Origin: Cyprinodon diabolis
Taxonomy: Eukaryota; Chordata; Actinopteri; Cyprinodontiformes; Cyprinodontidae
NCBI GenBank assembly: GCA_030533445.1
Contig: CM060068.1
Coordinates: 30,986,510 to 31,050,509 of the forward strand
Length of the DNA stretch: 64,000 nt
Reading direction: 5' to 3'
Both the position numbers and the translations under genes were made by a program. Below the pieces are notes generated by a model. The model was given only the letters and a program-made list of their open reading frames with translations. It made no database searches and was not told the DNA's origin. This document shows, piece by piece, positions 1 to 53,900 of this stretch (position 1 is the stretch's first letter; each line of letters opens with the position of its first letter).

Positions 1-112
1 CAGTCAACAGACAATCTGGAAAAAGACACAAGACAAAAAGCTTTCAGAGATCCATCTACATAAGAAGCCAACCAGCTGCCTGGAGCGCAATCTCTCTTAG
101 AAAGGTCCCTAC

Positions 113-40851
<40,739 letters not shown>

Positions 40852-41345
40852 CCTTCCAGACAGCTCCGGTGGAGGCAGAGACGGCTCAGCTCTCCCTGGA
40901 TCTTCCTCAGCGCTACCTAAAGAAGCGCAGGTTTCCAAATGGATCCATCTCTCTCCGCCACCGGCGCCGCTGCCTTTTCTGCGTTTCTAGCGAAGAGCGA
41001 CGGTCTCTTTTTCTTCTCCAAGCTACTCCGCTCCTGTGATTTTCATGGCATCCCTGGAAGGAAGACCCACGCAGCCCCCCCGAGCTCCCAGCCCCTTAAT
41101 CCCGCACCGCCCGCCACATTTCAACGCGCGTTTCTTTTCTCTTTAACCGTTCAACTGCTTCTCATTGTTTTATCTTCACTGCTTCATAAAGTGTTTATTC
41201 CTCAAACAGATGCGTCCTGGCGGAGACGGAGTGTGTGTGTTCCCGTAGTAAGAGCGGTGGCCCTTGGTGTGGAGCTGCCAATCGTCAACAGGGCGCACTC
41301 GTCAGATGACTGCGTGACGCATGCGCAAAAGCGCTCCTCTCATCT
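40852..41345 (-). promoter_or_regulatory. CpG-rich promoter and 5' leader of ATP11A
   Basis: This is the only long CpG-dense, GC-rich patch in the window, and it lies directly upstream of exon 1. It includes an NRF1-like site (gacgcatgcgca, 41316-41327) overlapping a tgacg half-site, and CCAAT boxes (for example near 41278 and 41344, plus strand). No TATA box is evident. A 139-codon plus-strand frame here (40939-41358) is probably a by-product of the high GC. The start site is not determined. Confidence 0.7.
40913..40948 (-). promoter_or_regulatory. Possible upstream ORF in ATP11A leader
   Basis: An ATG with G at -3 and G at +4 begins an 11-codon frame (MDPFGNLRFFR, then TAG) that ends about 60 nt before the main ATG. 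If the transcript starts upstream of 40948 it could damp translation. Confidence 0.4.
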
Positions 41346-42017
<672 letters not shown>

Positions 42018-45000
42018 GAAAATTAATCTTATATTTTTACCATGTTTCCTCCTACTGGTGCTAATATTAGAAGTAGCCTAACCAGTCATGACTTCATTCA
42101 TAGATAAATGTTTAGTTTGTCAATAAGAAATGGATGAATGCATTTAAAATACATTTTTCTAACTTCAGAACTTTATACTATATTATAATGTTTTGAGCTG
42201 TGATGGGATAAAACGAAACAGCTGTCTTGGTGGAATGAAAATGACCTAATGTGTAAGAAATTAATCATTGTTCCGAAGAGAGACCAACAAACACAATTTA
42301 CTAAAACAGATTATTTTCCCATCAAGCTCAAACCCCAACTGACTCGATTAAATATTTTCACAGACAGGAGACCCTAAAAATCTAGAAATCTACCTAACAT
42401 TAATTGCACTTATCAATATAGTAAGAAATTTGTGAGGCATGGGCTTAGCAAACATGATGATATGAGTCTTCATGATTGATTCACAAATATATCTTATAAC
42501 TTACAGCTCCAGACAGATAATATATAATGCATCCATAGTAGACTGAAAAAAAATAGTGCAACCGTTTTTGGCATTTACTTAATCATATTTAGTTACTTTA
42601 ATATTATTGTTTCATGTTGGCAGGGATGTCTGATACGGGCATTTCATTTGCCCTGCTAATACTGTCAATTAGGTCAGAGCCTATTAATATTGCATAGGGA
42701 TACAACACTTTTATTATGACCTGTTAATCCTTGACACGGCTGTTTCGTCTGTGTTAAGATCCAGGGGGCAGTCAGACGGGTATGATGAGTCTGCATCAGA
42801 GGACAAATTGCAATATGCTTTATGTTCATCAGCTGCAATTTTCATGTAGATGTTTTAATGTCATTTTATATGCACACTATGCAGTCATTAAAAATGTATC
42901 CTGCTGAGATCCCAGCCACATTAAAGAGAATTAATCATTTAGTGTACTGCCTTCTTCACCCTTGACATTTTTCCATTAATTCTAAAAATATTTCTGTCTC
43001 TGTTTCCGAAAAAGTTGGAGTTCAGTAAATCAGCTTTTATGGTTTGTGAGTGTGGCCTTGATTTCTAAAAGAAAAGGTTGGTTTGCATCCAAGGTTGATG
43101 CTTCTACAGCTGCTGCTGACATAATCACATGTGTGACCACCTGCTTCAATTCATCGAAAGGGAGGAATTAGGTCATTGTTCTTTCTTTGCTTCTGTGTTT
43201 TTTGTACGTAATCAAAATGATTGCATATAATGCACTAAATATATATCAACTAGAACAATTTTAAACATAGTTTTAAGACTTTGCACAGTAAATTTTTGTT
43301 TTAGTAAGACGGTTTTCTGTAACCTAAGGTTGGATAAGATCATACAATCACGGCTCTTTAGATCTGTTTTTTCTTTCTTTCACAAATGTATGAAAAAATT
43401 ATTTAGCTTTTGCGATCGAAAAGATTGCAAATTGAACGGATATTAATTCTTATATATGAATACAATAGAAACACTTGAAGTATTACCTTTTTAAATTAGT
43501 TGAATTAGACCTAATGCGGTATAACTCTAGCCGCTAGAGGGCGACAAAGTCTGACTATAGCAACTTTAGTGTGTTGTGTGTACATCGACAGACAGTAAAG
43601 TACACATATGGCAACTTGGGTTTTAAATCATATGTGCATAAAGCCAGTGGCGGAGCTGTAGTTATGTTGTTAAACATATGTTGGGGGGGGGGGCAAAGCT
43701 GTGGGGGGGTTCACAGACTATAAAAATTGATTTGAAATAAGATTTTCCTAATGTTAAAATTATCTAAGTATATTAGGCACAATTTTTGTATATGTACTAT
43801 GAAGTTTATACAAAATCTAGGTTATCCTTGTAACATGTTCAATTCTTATCCTCCTTTTTTCTCTTTTTCTTTGTTTAAGTGGTTACAATTCCAGTTTGCT
43901 CTTGTATTTTAAAAAGTGTATAACAAGGTGCTGTCAAATCTCAGTCTAGTAATTAAAGGTATTAGCTATAAGTTTAACTTCACCCAGGCAATAAGTGGCA
44001 CACTCTCCCACTCTGGTTTTGTACCCTTTGCGAGACAGCTACCTGGTCCATTAATGCTAATGCTAAAAAACCAAGCAATTAACCTACCACATAAATAGAA
44101 ACGCTGCAAACTCTGCATGCCTTCTGAGCCCCTGTGCTTCCTTAAGTCAGCACCAACTCTCAAAGGCTTTACCAATGTTCAACCTAGTTTTGCTCATTAA
44201 TATTAGCTTGAATCAAAGACATGGAAGTATTTTCTTAGGGCTATTATAAGGCTACTAGGTTTTTGTCTGAGCTTTGTCGCGTTGGCGTCATGGACAAAAA
44301 TACATCTTATATATTTTGAACTCGTCATAGTTTATATTACAATCACTTATACATTATGCTTTTTCAATAAAATGTATACTTTTATTCTACACCACCTCAG
44401 ATGTTCTGTGGTTCATTATTTTTGAAAAAGATTATCCTTTCATGCAAAAATTGCAGCTACAACCTTCGGTCTTTCTTCATGTCTGCTCCTCCATCCAGTT
44501 ATCACTTCTCCTGCTGTTTGTTCAACAAAACCAATTTTCTTTTTTTTCTCCTATTCCACTTTGTCTGGCCTTTTTCAGTTTTTAATTGAAAGAAGTTAAG
44601 ATGTGAAAATCTAGGTTCTCAAAAGGAGGCATTAAATCTGAGTAGAAGAACATAATGTATTTTAATGTATTTTTACTCAAAAGTAAAAGAAGTAAAGGGA
44701 TAAATCAGCTAAGCCCCATTTGCTGACAAGTTGTATAATGACTCCTACTAAAATATTTATATGGGGGATTTTCAGTTTACGTTTTACTTGTAGTTTTCAC
44801 CAGAACAGCCTCCTGCAAGTGGCTGACACTGCATTGCTGTCAGCACAAATCCCAGATCCTATTATACTGTACACATGAAAATGATCCCCATATCCAGTCG
44901 CTGGCACTGGGAAATTGAGAATATGAGGAATATTGCAGAAATATGAACAACAGCATCAATATTATATGAGTAGTTTTCCCATAAAGGTTTAGACTGCCAT

Positions 45001-45350
45001 GGATGGGCCTACTCTATAGAGGAACTTTGTGAAAACTTTGTCAAAAGAGCTGACGTTATTAATAGTGCTGTTTATTGTTAGTGTTAGGCATGTAAGGTGT
45101 ACACTTGTTAACTATTTTTTATTGTAACATTTCCATTTTCGATGTGTTTAAAGCCCTTTAAATTGCTCTGAGTCACCCTTTGCTGCAGAACAATACAACT
45201 AGATTCAGCTTTTTTGGACCTAATCAAGGTACGTTTCTCTGTCTAGTTCGGAGAAACTTGACACTTCAGTGACATAGTAAATGCAGTTAAAGAAAAGTTG
45301 GACTACAGACTAAGAATATTGCATTTAAACAAGTCTGTATATATGTTCTC
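42018..45350. other. Intergenic, no gene seen
   Basis: AT-rich. A poly-G run lies at about 43681-43694. 42600-42970 is non-repetitive, with several TAAT-type sites, and could be conserved non-coding DNA. No coding evidence. Confidence 0.5.
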
Positions 45351-45960
45351 TGAGATTCAAGAAGCCAGTGTAAGGACTTTAGAAGGGTGGTGTTATGCTC
45401 TACTTTGTCGGTTTTAATGATGATGTGGATAGCAGCTTTCTGGATCAACAGCAGTTCATTTTCACATGTTGATAGTGTAAGCTATGGTAACATATGTTGT
45501 TGTTTAGCAAAATCTGAGAGGAAGCACCTACATATTGAATAAAAGGAGCCCTAAGATGGAACCTCAGGGTTTTGGAGTATCAGATGTAAAGATACCGACG
45601 AACAAGACAGCTCTGGACTAGTACAGTGCTAGTCTGGAGCTGTACTAGAAAGGCCGACTCAGTTTCTCAGGTGTTCTCAAAACAGAGTGATCAAGTGTGT
45701 CGAATGCTTCCCTAACGTCCAATGATACTAGCACTGTGGATCTTTCACAGTCTGCATTTATTCAGATGTGACTGAAGACCTTGAAAATAGCTCTGTATTG
45801 TGGAGAGTATGGAAACCTGACTGGAAGACATTGAAGCCGCTCATCACTTTGGTACTGGACTTAACATCGATGTACAGACTGGCCCTCTAATATTTTTTTC
45901 AATGAAGTAGCTAGCAACTTTGCAGCAGGCTATGATAGAATGAAGTTCAAATACTCTCAC
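45350..45960 (+). repeat. Probable interspersed repeat relic
   Basis: Text such as 'agtgatcaagtgtgtcgaat', 'gatactagcactgtgga' and 'ctgtattgtggagagt' resembles, from memory, a dispersed fish repeat. There is no second copy in this window to confirm it. Confidence 0.35.
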
Positions 45961-47159
45961 AGAGGGTTAGCCACTAAGACATAAGCTTTTTATGATTTTA
46001 ATGTTTTTGCTGATAATCTCAGAGAGAAAATATTCTCTTGCATTTTACAGTTTTAATTTACATCGCCAAAGTCCCTCTTTATAGATGTTATAGTGAACCT
46101 AGAGTCTAGTCGTTAACCACCTGCGTTCAGCTTTTCAACAGTATACCCTTTTTTACTTCTGTCTGAAGAAGCACTTCTGCAGTTTTTTGTCTTCCAGGAA
46201 ACAGCCTTTACTTAAAAGGAATCCATGATGTCTGAAATTTCAGAATGAAAGTTATCTCATTAATAGACTTATTCAGGGTGTATCCCATTTTTTGGCCATA
46301 GACTTTACAAGGATTGTACACTGGAAATTTCTATATTTACTTTGACCCCCACCACAAAAAAAAACCTGATTACGCAAACAATCACACCATTCCTGACCAA
46401 ATTTTGAGCAAGTTTTGAGCATGCTCAAAATTTCCCGATGTATGCCAGCGTATGCTCATAAATGGGCCATAAGTTACACATGAATTATCTGATTGTTGAC
46501 ATTCATTAAGTGTTAGTTACTCATAAGTCATGGCGTCTAGCTTATCCAAAACATTTGAGTAACCTGTGCATAACTTATACGTTACTTATCAAGAACTTAT
46601 CTCCAACATATACCAATGTATTGGACGTGTTCCAGACTACCAATGAATGTGTTTCAAACGAGCAGCTGCTGTATAATGGAGTATTGGCAGCGTTTTGGTA
46701 TAAAAGTCTCCTAAAGACTGCATGTGCATCATAGGGTGAGCAAGAAGTTGAGTGTGATGAATCCTCCCTGCATTCACGCAAACCCCCATGACCAACAAAC
46801 TTCCTAGCAGTCGAGACGCAGAATCTGCTGAGACTGAAAACTGTCGTTCTTTCTTATTCTTTTTCTTTTTATTAATCCTTTTTTGGGTGGGTGGTAAACA
46901 GCACTTAGGTTAATACCGCAATCAAATAAATATATAAATAAATAAAAACACATCACTGCTCCGGTCCATGCAGAAAGATACTGGTTTGTGACATTTCATG
47001 GGCCATGTGTTATGCATATGTTAGGCTGTCTTTGGACATAAATTCTGGACTCGTTATGAATACGCTATGTATACTCCCAAAATTGAAAAAATACATGGAA
47101 AGTTAAGAATATCCCAGCGTTTTAGGCATATGCTGTCTAAATCGGCAAGGTGTGACAGG
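45961..47159. other. Intergenic, no gene seen
   Basis: AT-rich, short open frames only. 'gtgtgacagggcccttag' near 47148 looks like the edge of a DNA element but has no matching partner that I can place. Confidence 0.4.
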
Positions 47160-48090
47160 GCCCTTAGATGCCCTAGCTGCCATTGCCAATCCATCCATCC
47201 ATCATTTATCCCTCCATCAATCTATTTTCCATCACGCTTTATCCCAAGAGGACAGAGGCAGAGTCCTGTCATATGCAGAAATGCTCAGATTATTCTGCAG
47301 TCATTTGTTGCATCAAGGATGGACAAGAAGCTAAGTACAGGGAGCTGATGAAACGGTTTGTGGTATTGTGTTGAAACAATCATCTGATCTTGAATGTTAA
47401 CAAGACAAGGGAGATGACAGAAGAAAAGCAATAAGCTGAATCCTATTAATGATATTGGTTAAGAAGTGGAGGTGTTGGAGGAGTACAAATACCTTGGTGT
47501 TCACCTAGACAACAAACTGCACTGCAGGTGCAACAGGTACCTACAAGAAAGGACAAGGCAGATTGTACTTCTTACTTAAGCTTAGGTCCTTTGGGGTTAG
47601 AAAAAAAGATGCTGCATATCTTCTATATGACTTTTGTGGAGAGTGTGATCTCTTCTTCCATCATCCACTGGGGTAACAGCATAAGAACAAATGAGTGAAA
47701 GAAATTCAACAAGCTAAGAGAGTAGGTCGGCTCTGTTCTGGGAGCTCCCCTGGAACCTCAGGAGATTATTTTACAAAGAAGAATTCCTCATTTGTGTGTG
47801 TGAATGGGTGAATGCCTGAATGTAGTTTAAAGCACTTTGGTCAAGTCTCCTGACTTAGAAAGTTCTTATACGTACAGACCATTTACCATTCATTAAGTAA
47901 AGTACATTATAGACAACAGTGAGCATCCTCCTAAGAAGATGTTTAAACAACAACAGAGTCGTATCTAAATCTTCTTCAGACAGTCTGTTACAGAAGATCC
48001 TTCCTGGCTACAGCTATCAACACCTACAACTGATTAAAAAAAAAGGAAATATATGTGTTGCTCTAACATTTAATTTCCCTCTTGGGATTA
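47160..48090 (+). pseudogene. LINE reverse transcriptase relic
   Basis: Codes, with shifts and stops, IKDGQEAKYRELMKRFVV, then NNHLILNVNKT, VEVLEEYKYLGVHLDNKLH, LRSFGVRKKMLHIFYM and KFNKLRE. This is the distal reverse transcriptase and C-terminus of an L2/CR1-like non-LTR element. A SINE-like fragment is nested at 47788-47890. The tail 'cttgggatta' is split from 'ataaagtg' (49772 on) by the 48091-49769 transposon. Confidence 0.85.
47788..47890 (+). repeat. SINE-like fragment nested in LINE
   Basis: 'gtgtgtgaatgggtgaatgc', 'aaagcactttgg' and 'cagaccatttaccat' match the 3' part of the unit at 38700-38965 as known from fish genomes. It interrupts the LINE coding sequence. Confidence 0.6.
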
Positions 48091-48220
48091 CAGTTTTTTC
48101 TGATTGCTTAAGCAGTTTTTTTGTAACTATTGGCTATTTTTGCAAAACTCTACACACAAATAAGAAAACCTTTCACCCAATTATCAAAACATTGTAGTTC
48201 TCTTGCAAAAGCGAACATAG

Positions 48221-49019
48221 CTAGATTAACTCTTCACACCTTCGTAAAAATTGTGTTTTCGTATCAAGCAGTAAACACAAGCCATCATCTACTAAGCACA
48301 CAATGTCCCAACTACACACTGATGGTATGAATACAAAACACATGATGAAATATCGGGTATGCTCTGGTCTATGAACAGTGAGCATGTCATGTAAGGTGTT
48401 CGGGAATGCAATAATGTGTGCAGTGTTGTATGGGCCTATGGTTGCATGATGGTGAACAACACCATTTTGGCTTATAGCTGCACACATGGTTATGTTACCA
48501 CCACGTTGTCCTGGGACATTGATGATGGAACGGTGTCCAATAATGTTCCTGCCACATCTCCTGGTTTTACTGAGGTTAAACCCGGCTTCATCTACAAAAA
48601 GTAGCTCATGTCCCATGGCATCTGCTTCTAGTTCCATCACTCTCTGAACAAGACCAAACAAATGCATCACATCAGGCCCATGCACAGCACTACAGTATGC
48701 ACTTCCAAATTCAGAACCAACGACACTATAGCTTACCTGCACATAGTCATATCGCAGTTGCTTTACATGTTCTGTGTTTCTCTCGAAAGGAACTCTGTAA
48801 ATTTGATTCATTCTTATTCTGTGGCGAGCAAGTACACGACTTAGTGAAAAAATGCTTACACTGTGTATATTTTGAAAGATGGTGTCATTATCAATTATGC
48901 GCTGCTGTATTTCGTGCAGTCTTATTGCATTATTGACAATCACCATGTTTACTATATGGGTCTCTTGCTCTGGAGTGAACATTCTTCCTCTGCCACCAAC
49001 ATCTGGACGTCTAGCAATT
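48221..49019 (-). pseudogene. Tc1-like transposase, main exon, truncated
   Basis: From the acceptor at 49020 the frame runs IARRPDVGGRGRMFTPEQET.., then LFVDEAGFNLSKTRRCGRNI, GQRGGNITMCAAISQNGVVH and TLHDMLTVHRPEHTRYFI. It holds the first catalytic D (FVDEAGF) and the conserved GGNITMCAAIS block. After TRYFI, where WDN..H and the final PIEE are expected, the sequence is unrelated and ends at a stop, so the second and third catalytic residues are gone. It cannot be active. Confidence 0.85.
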
Positions 49020-49104
49020 CTGTAAAGTTACAATTTCTGTATTTTTGCATGTATGGTACTGTTGTGTTTCTCAATATAATATGGCGGTGCTACAAAGTAC
49101 TCAC
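49020..49104 (-). other. Intron inside the Tc1-like transposase
   Basis: 85 bp with donor GTGAGT and acceptor ..tttacag. It separates FRNENP from IARRPDV, which are contiguous in related transposases. Read without splicing, an in-frame TAA lies 10 nt before the acceptor. Confidence 0.75.
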
Positions 49105-49380
49105 GGATTCTCATTTCGAAATGTCCTAACGATGCTTTCCACAGTGTAGCAGCTCAAATTAGGCCGAACCCGTTGGCCAGCTTCCCTCAGGCTCATCCTA
49201 TGGTTGATGACATGTTCCCCTATTGTAGCTCTGATGTCATAAATTATTCTATTTCTTACTCTTCTTGCCCTTCTTCTTTCCCCTCCTCGTCCTCTTCTTG
49301 CTCCTCCTTGTCCTCTTCATCTAACTTCCTCTAACTCCACGTCCTCTCCCTTGGCCTCCTCTGATTCTCACTCTTCTCAC
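49105..49380 (-). pseudogene. Tc1-like transposase, N-terminal exon, decayed
   Basis: Codes IYDIRATIGEHVINHRMSLR, then EAGQRVRPNLSCYTVESIVR and TFRNENP, a helix-turn-helix DNA-binding domain, preceded by an Arg/Gly-rich stretch. A TGA and a frame shift near 49320 break the N-terminus. Confidence 0.75.
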
Positions 49381-49771
49381 TCTTACTGCTCCATCCATTG
49401 TACTTCACACAGACAGCTTACCTGTGGCTTATTTATAGTGCTTAGGCTGATTGCAAAGTGAACTAATTCTCTAAAACAGTTTTCACATGTGAAAGTGTGC
49501 CAGACAGTTGGAAAAATAGTGTTAATGATAGCCATACATGTGTATAATTTTGCTAGGAGTGTGTTGGAAATTTGGTAATCGAGTGTTGTGCAGTGTACTG
49601 TGCCTACAGTTTTGCAAAATGTGTGTTACAAAATTGCAAACTGAGTGCAATGCAGTGTTTGTGCTTTTAGTTTTGCAAACTCAGTGAGTGGTTTTGCTAT
49701 AGGTATTAATAGTTTTAGAAATTGTGCTGCAAGAATCACGATTAGCGCTTAAGCATTCAGAAAAAACTGTA

Positions 49772-50784
49772 ATAAAGTGTTTTTGATTGATTGAATAAAA
49801 GTATTAAATAGGGTAATTCTCTGTCCACTTGATTATTTTGCATGACTTTTTTTTGGTTGGTAACATAAAAACCTAAAATACATTACGTTTGGTGTTTTAA
49901 ATGTTACAAAATAGGAAAAGGTTATAAGGGATATCTAAATACACTTAAACCAGAGGAAGTAAATTCTCAGGTATTTGGCGCCATCTATTGGACATTGTTC
50001 AAAAACACACTGTGTGGTAAATTAATGTCTCATCTTTATTTCTTCCTCGTGGCTCAGATAATTTAGCAACTAATTAATTTTCTAAGAATATGTAATAGGA
50101 GAACTGGAAACCTTGTTTTTGTTCTATGTTGGAACAAATTAAGTGATAGTGACAATTAACACGTTTTGTTTTCAGATTCTTAATTCGTAGAGCTTGAACA
50201 GTTGCAGCCACATTGAGCTCATTTGTAGTTCTCTGAATCACTAAGTTTTGGAGTATGCTCAGTTCTGCTTGGTTGCAAATTTGTGTGACCTTTTGCTTCC
50301 TGTTAGCTGTTGCGTCTAATTTATCTTGCAAGACTAATATTTTGCAAACGTGCAAGCTGTAGGACTCTGAGCAAAGATAATAGGTGCATTTTTGTCTCTG
50401 GTGGTGTTGATGCACGTCACATGCCATCTCTCTATGCCCGACCCTGGTGCCAAGAGAGGGGCTTAAACCTGCGTCTGGAGACTGGAGTCGTGAGATCCCA
50501 GGGAGTGCATGCTTGGCACCGTGAAATAGGATTTGGGAAGGACCGAAGCAATGAAGCGAGAGGGAGAAAGGCGACTGCCAAGTCCTCTCTAAGGATTCTG
50601 TAACCCCCTCCTCACCCCGTAAACACAGAGTCAGAGTCATCACACATACACATGTGGGAGAATGAGAGACAGAAAAAGAGGGGATTTTGTGGATGGGAAA
50701 GTCAGAGAGGGAAATATAATGAGAGGAACAGTGTTTGGAGCAGCATACTGACCTAAACATGTGTTCCTCCCCATTACCAACTCC
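49772..50784. other. Intergenic with long unexplained minus-strand frame
   Basis: 49772-49810 is the LINE tail. A 228-codon frame at 50074-50760 (minus) has no domain, repeat or family I recognise, and its codon use looks non-coding. I treat it as chance. Confidence 0.4.
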
Positions 50785-50793
50785 TACAACCCA

Positions 50794-50914
50794 CTAATCC
50801 TGCCAGATCTTTTCCAGGTGCTTCCTCACCTCCTCTGCAATCATATACTGGTACACATAGGCAGTGACATGCATGTGCTTCTCTCCCACATGCAAGATAG
50901 GTACACCTCTACAC
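50794..50914 (-). other. Orphan exon candidate
   Basis: A 121-bp stretch after ..ttttgtcag reads in one frame as CRGVPILHVGEKHMHVTAYV, then YQYMIAEEVRKHLEKIWQD and TAG. Its base composition is exon-like and it could be a terminal exon. I recognise no family and find no partner exon upstream. A chance frame of 39 codons is also possible. Confidence 0.2.
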
Positions 50915-50929
50915 CTGACAAAAGAGACA

Positions 50930-53900
50930 AGAAACACTAACTGGATGAAGAGATGAGGAGAGAAATTTATGGGCGGAGTTTCTCACACGGCTGTCAAGAA
51001 GGTGATTGATTTTCCGCCCCCCTGTTATCAAGGCCAGCAGCCACGGGGACCCTGTCCAACACTTACAGAGCTATCAGGGGCTCCATGGGCTGAAAATAGG
51101 CCTATCAAGCTTCATCTGTCTCTCTCTGCATCACGTGGTCATTAGGAATATCTAATCTGCATAACTGGCAGGAGAGAGGCAGTCAGAGGATGCTCAGTGT
51201 TGGTGCACATGGTTTAGACACCACTGATGCCCAAGGTAGCAGAAGGCATGCTGCTATGACCCAAGAAAGTAAGTCAATTCTGTCTAAACACAGGCTTTAG
51301 TCTGTTTCTCTGCTTCAATCGTTATGTATGATAAAAGAAAATGTAGTGCTTTAAAAAACAGACTGCGGTTTATAAAAGTTGAAACATATTTTCAGGTAAA
51401 AGCTCTGAATCTCCCTGTCTTCACCTGCCCTCCCACTTCTTACCTTTTGATCATCACCCTCTCTAACCCCCCCTACCCCTCCAATTTTCCACAAAAAGGA
51501 CTTGTGCAATTTTGCCATTACTCATATTATTGCTGTTGGCTGCAAAGCGAGTCTTGGCTCTGTTCCTCGGGGGTAATTGGAAACTGCAGGTGTGAGAGGG
51601 CACATTAGCATACCCAAGCCTTGCACAGCATCGGCTTCAGCCCTAATGGCAGCGTGAAAAATACATCTATCACGCTAATGCTGAAAAGATGGATGTGCGC
51701 TGTGGTTGCACCACAGAGGCCAGTCATAAAAATGTGGTGGCCTGTGGTGTTAGTGAGCTGCAGGACTCTTTCCCCAAAGTGTTTCGACAGTATGTATATG
51801 CAAGTACCTAGGACTCGATAAGAGAGTGAGAACATGGTGGGCTTCCCAGACTCACACAATTATTTGGCAAACTCACCCTAAAGATAGATTTCTTTGTTCA
51901 GTGAAAACATACAAGTCTAGTAGTTCTAAAAAAAGTTTTAGAGTTCAGAATAAGGGTTTTTGCTGAAGCACTAAGTCATATGCAATGTTGGTCTCAAGAG
52001 GTTTCTGATGTTTCAGTTGATTGAGAAACTGTCCAAAAGATTGAGAGACAATAAATTACCTTAAAAGTAGTTTGAGTATATGGTTCCTCTACATTTGCAC
52101 CTACTAAAAATATACCAAAACTTATTGCAAATTAAGCTGAACTACAAACATAATATTTCTTCAAATGGTTGCAATAAATGACAAGAAAAGGTTATTTTAA
52201 ATCTAAATCAAACACTACATCCAACTTTTTTTGACTACTGTAGGCCCCACATAGTCAGAGAAGGTCAGGGAATTGTTTTCACTAATTTAGAAATTATTTG
52301 CATCAAAAAATAGATTAATCATTTTAATAGGATTGACAGTCTTAGTGAGAAGTCAAGTGCTCATTTAAACCCCCTGCTGACATGAGGGCCCTAAGCAGCA
52401 GCATAATTTGCTTGTGACCAGGTCCTATTAAACATGCTTAAATTAGCCTATAAAGATTAATAAAGAATTTAAAAATAAAGCTTCATATCCCATCCAAAGT
52501 TTAACTTTCATTAAATAATCTTCACTGAGATGAGCTTGATCTAATGCATAATCAGTTTTATTTACTTAAGCCAAGGAAGCTGCCAAACCTACAGCATCCT
52601 ATTGCTTTGAATATGAATCATGCAGCATTATAAATATTTTCATGTTTACCAAAAAAGGAGTGGCCGTCAATCTTTAAGGTATATCAAACCTCCCCCTTTT
52701 TTTTTACAGGCATCTTCAAAGTAGGCTGAAATAAATTACTGCATGCAAACAGTCGATATATTCAATTTCATTTTAGAAGGGGAGAATTTGCATATAACTT
52801 TATTTATATTTGCTCTAATTTTTTAATTATGTGATTCAGTCATTTGAAAAACAAAATAAAAAAAAGTAGACTATCATTGTTTTGTTGAGTGTGTTAATTT
52901 GGTTCAGGCAATACTTGAAACTGAAGAAAACAACCGTGGTCTTAGAATTTAGGTGTCATTTCTGTGAATTTGGGGTTTAGGTTGTTGAAATAGTTGGTAT
53001 TTGCTACAGCAGTTACATTGCAGCATGCAAAACACATCAGTGTTGTGAAGGAAAAATATATGAGCTGTCCTGATCTATAGCTCCTGGTAAAAATAACCAG
53101 TATTAGTTTTACACATTTATACTCTAAGAATAAAGCACATTTTAAACAACTGATTTTTATATCGTGAACCAAGTTCAAAAGCCAGTCTTTAATTTTCACT
53201 CTGAGGCTCATAAAGCCAATAACTCCTCATTGGAATCAAACAGTTGACTCCAGCTTTACCTTTGACTTACTAGAAGAATTAGCATAAATACTTCATTGAG
53301 AAATAATCAAGAGAATTAAGATTTCAAAAATCCTCTTTAAGTAATATATATTTAAAATGATAGGGACCAGGTACCTTTGCAAACAGGTGTCAAAATAGGT
53401 ATGTTAATCAGTATTTATCAATAAAAGAAAAATTATTAATCTTGCTTAGTTTTTTTGCTCTTCATATTTTCATTTAAGGCATAGAAGAGCCGGATATCAT
53501 CCATTTTTTTTTATCTAAGGGAAGCATATACCAGGACATTACAACTTTTTTCTTTTCTATGCTTTTTTGTACTATGTACATTCTTTTTATATTATCTGTT
53601 GTATTATTTTTTTAAATCTTTGCATCTTAGGTTTAACTCTTTCTACCCTATATAAGCTACTAGAGCCAGAATTTCCCTAAAGGAGTAATCCCAATAGATA
53701 AATAAAGTTGAGTTTAAGTTTACGTCTAAGTCTAATCTATCCCTACACACCATAAGACCACCTAAGGAAACTATAAAATCAACCTCTTCCTCCTAGTCTT
53801 TTATGGGGAAACACATATCAAATGCCAAGCGTTTTAAAGAAATTCAAACTATCAAACCTAATTGTGGAATATTTTTTATAACAGGATGTACAGCGAGACA

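Larger units (their letters stand above)
48091..49769 (-). mobile_element. Tc1/IS630-type transposon, internally deleted
   Basis: A 1679-bp element between TA duplications (48089-48090 and 49770-49771). Its 23-bp inverted ends (cagttttttctgattgctta and so on; one mismatch) define it. It inserted in the 3' tail of a LINE. The transposase (minus strand) has lost its C-terminal third. Confidence 0.9.

Noticed and set aside
50074..50760. 228-codon minus-strand frame as a gene
   Set aside because: No recognisable domain, Cys/His/Ser-rich mixed composition, and no supporting splice or promoter context; kept only as a note.
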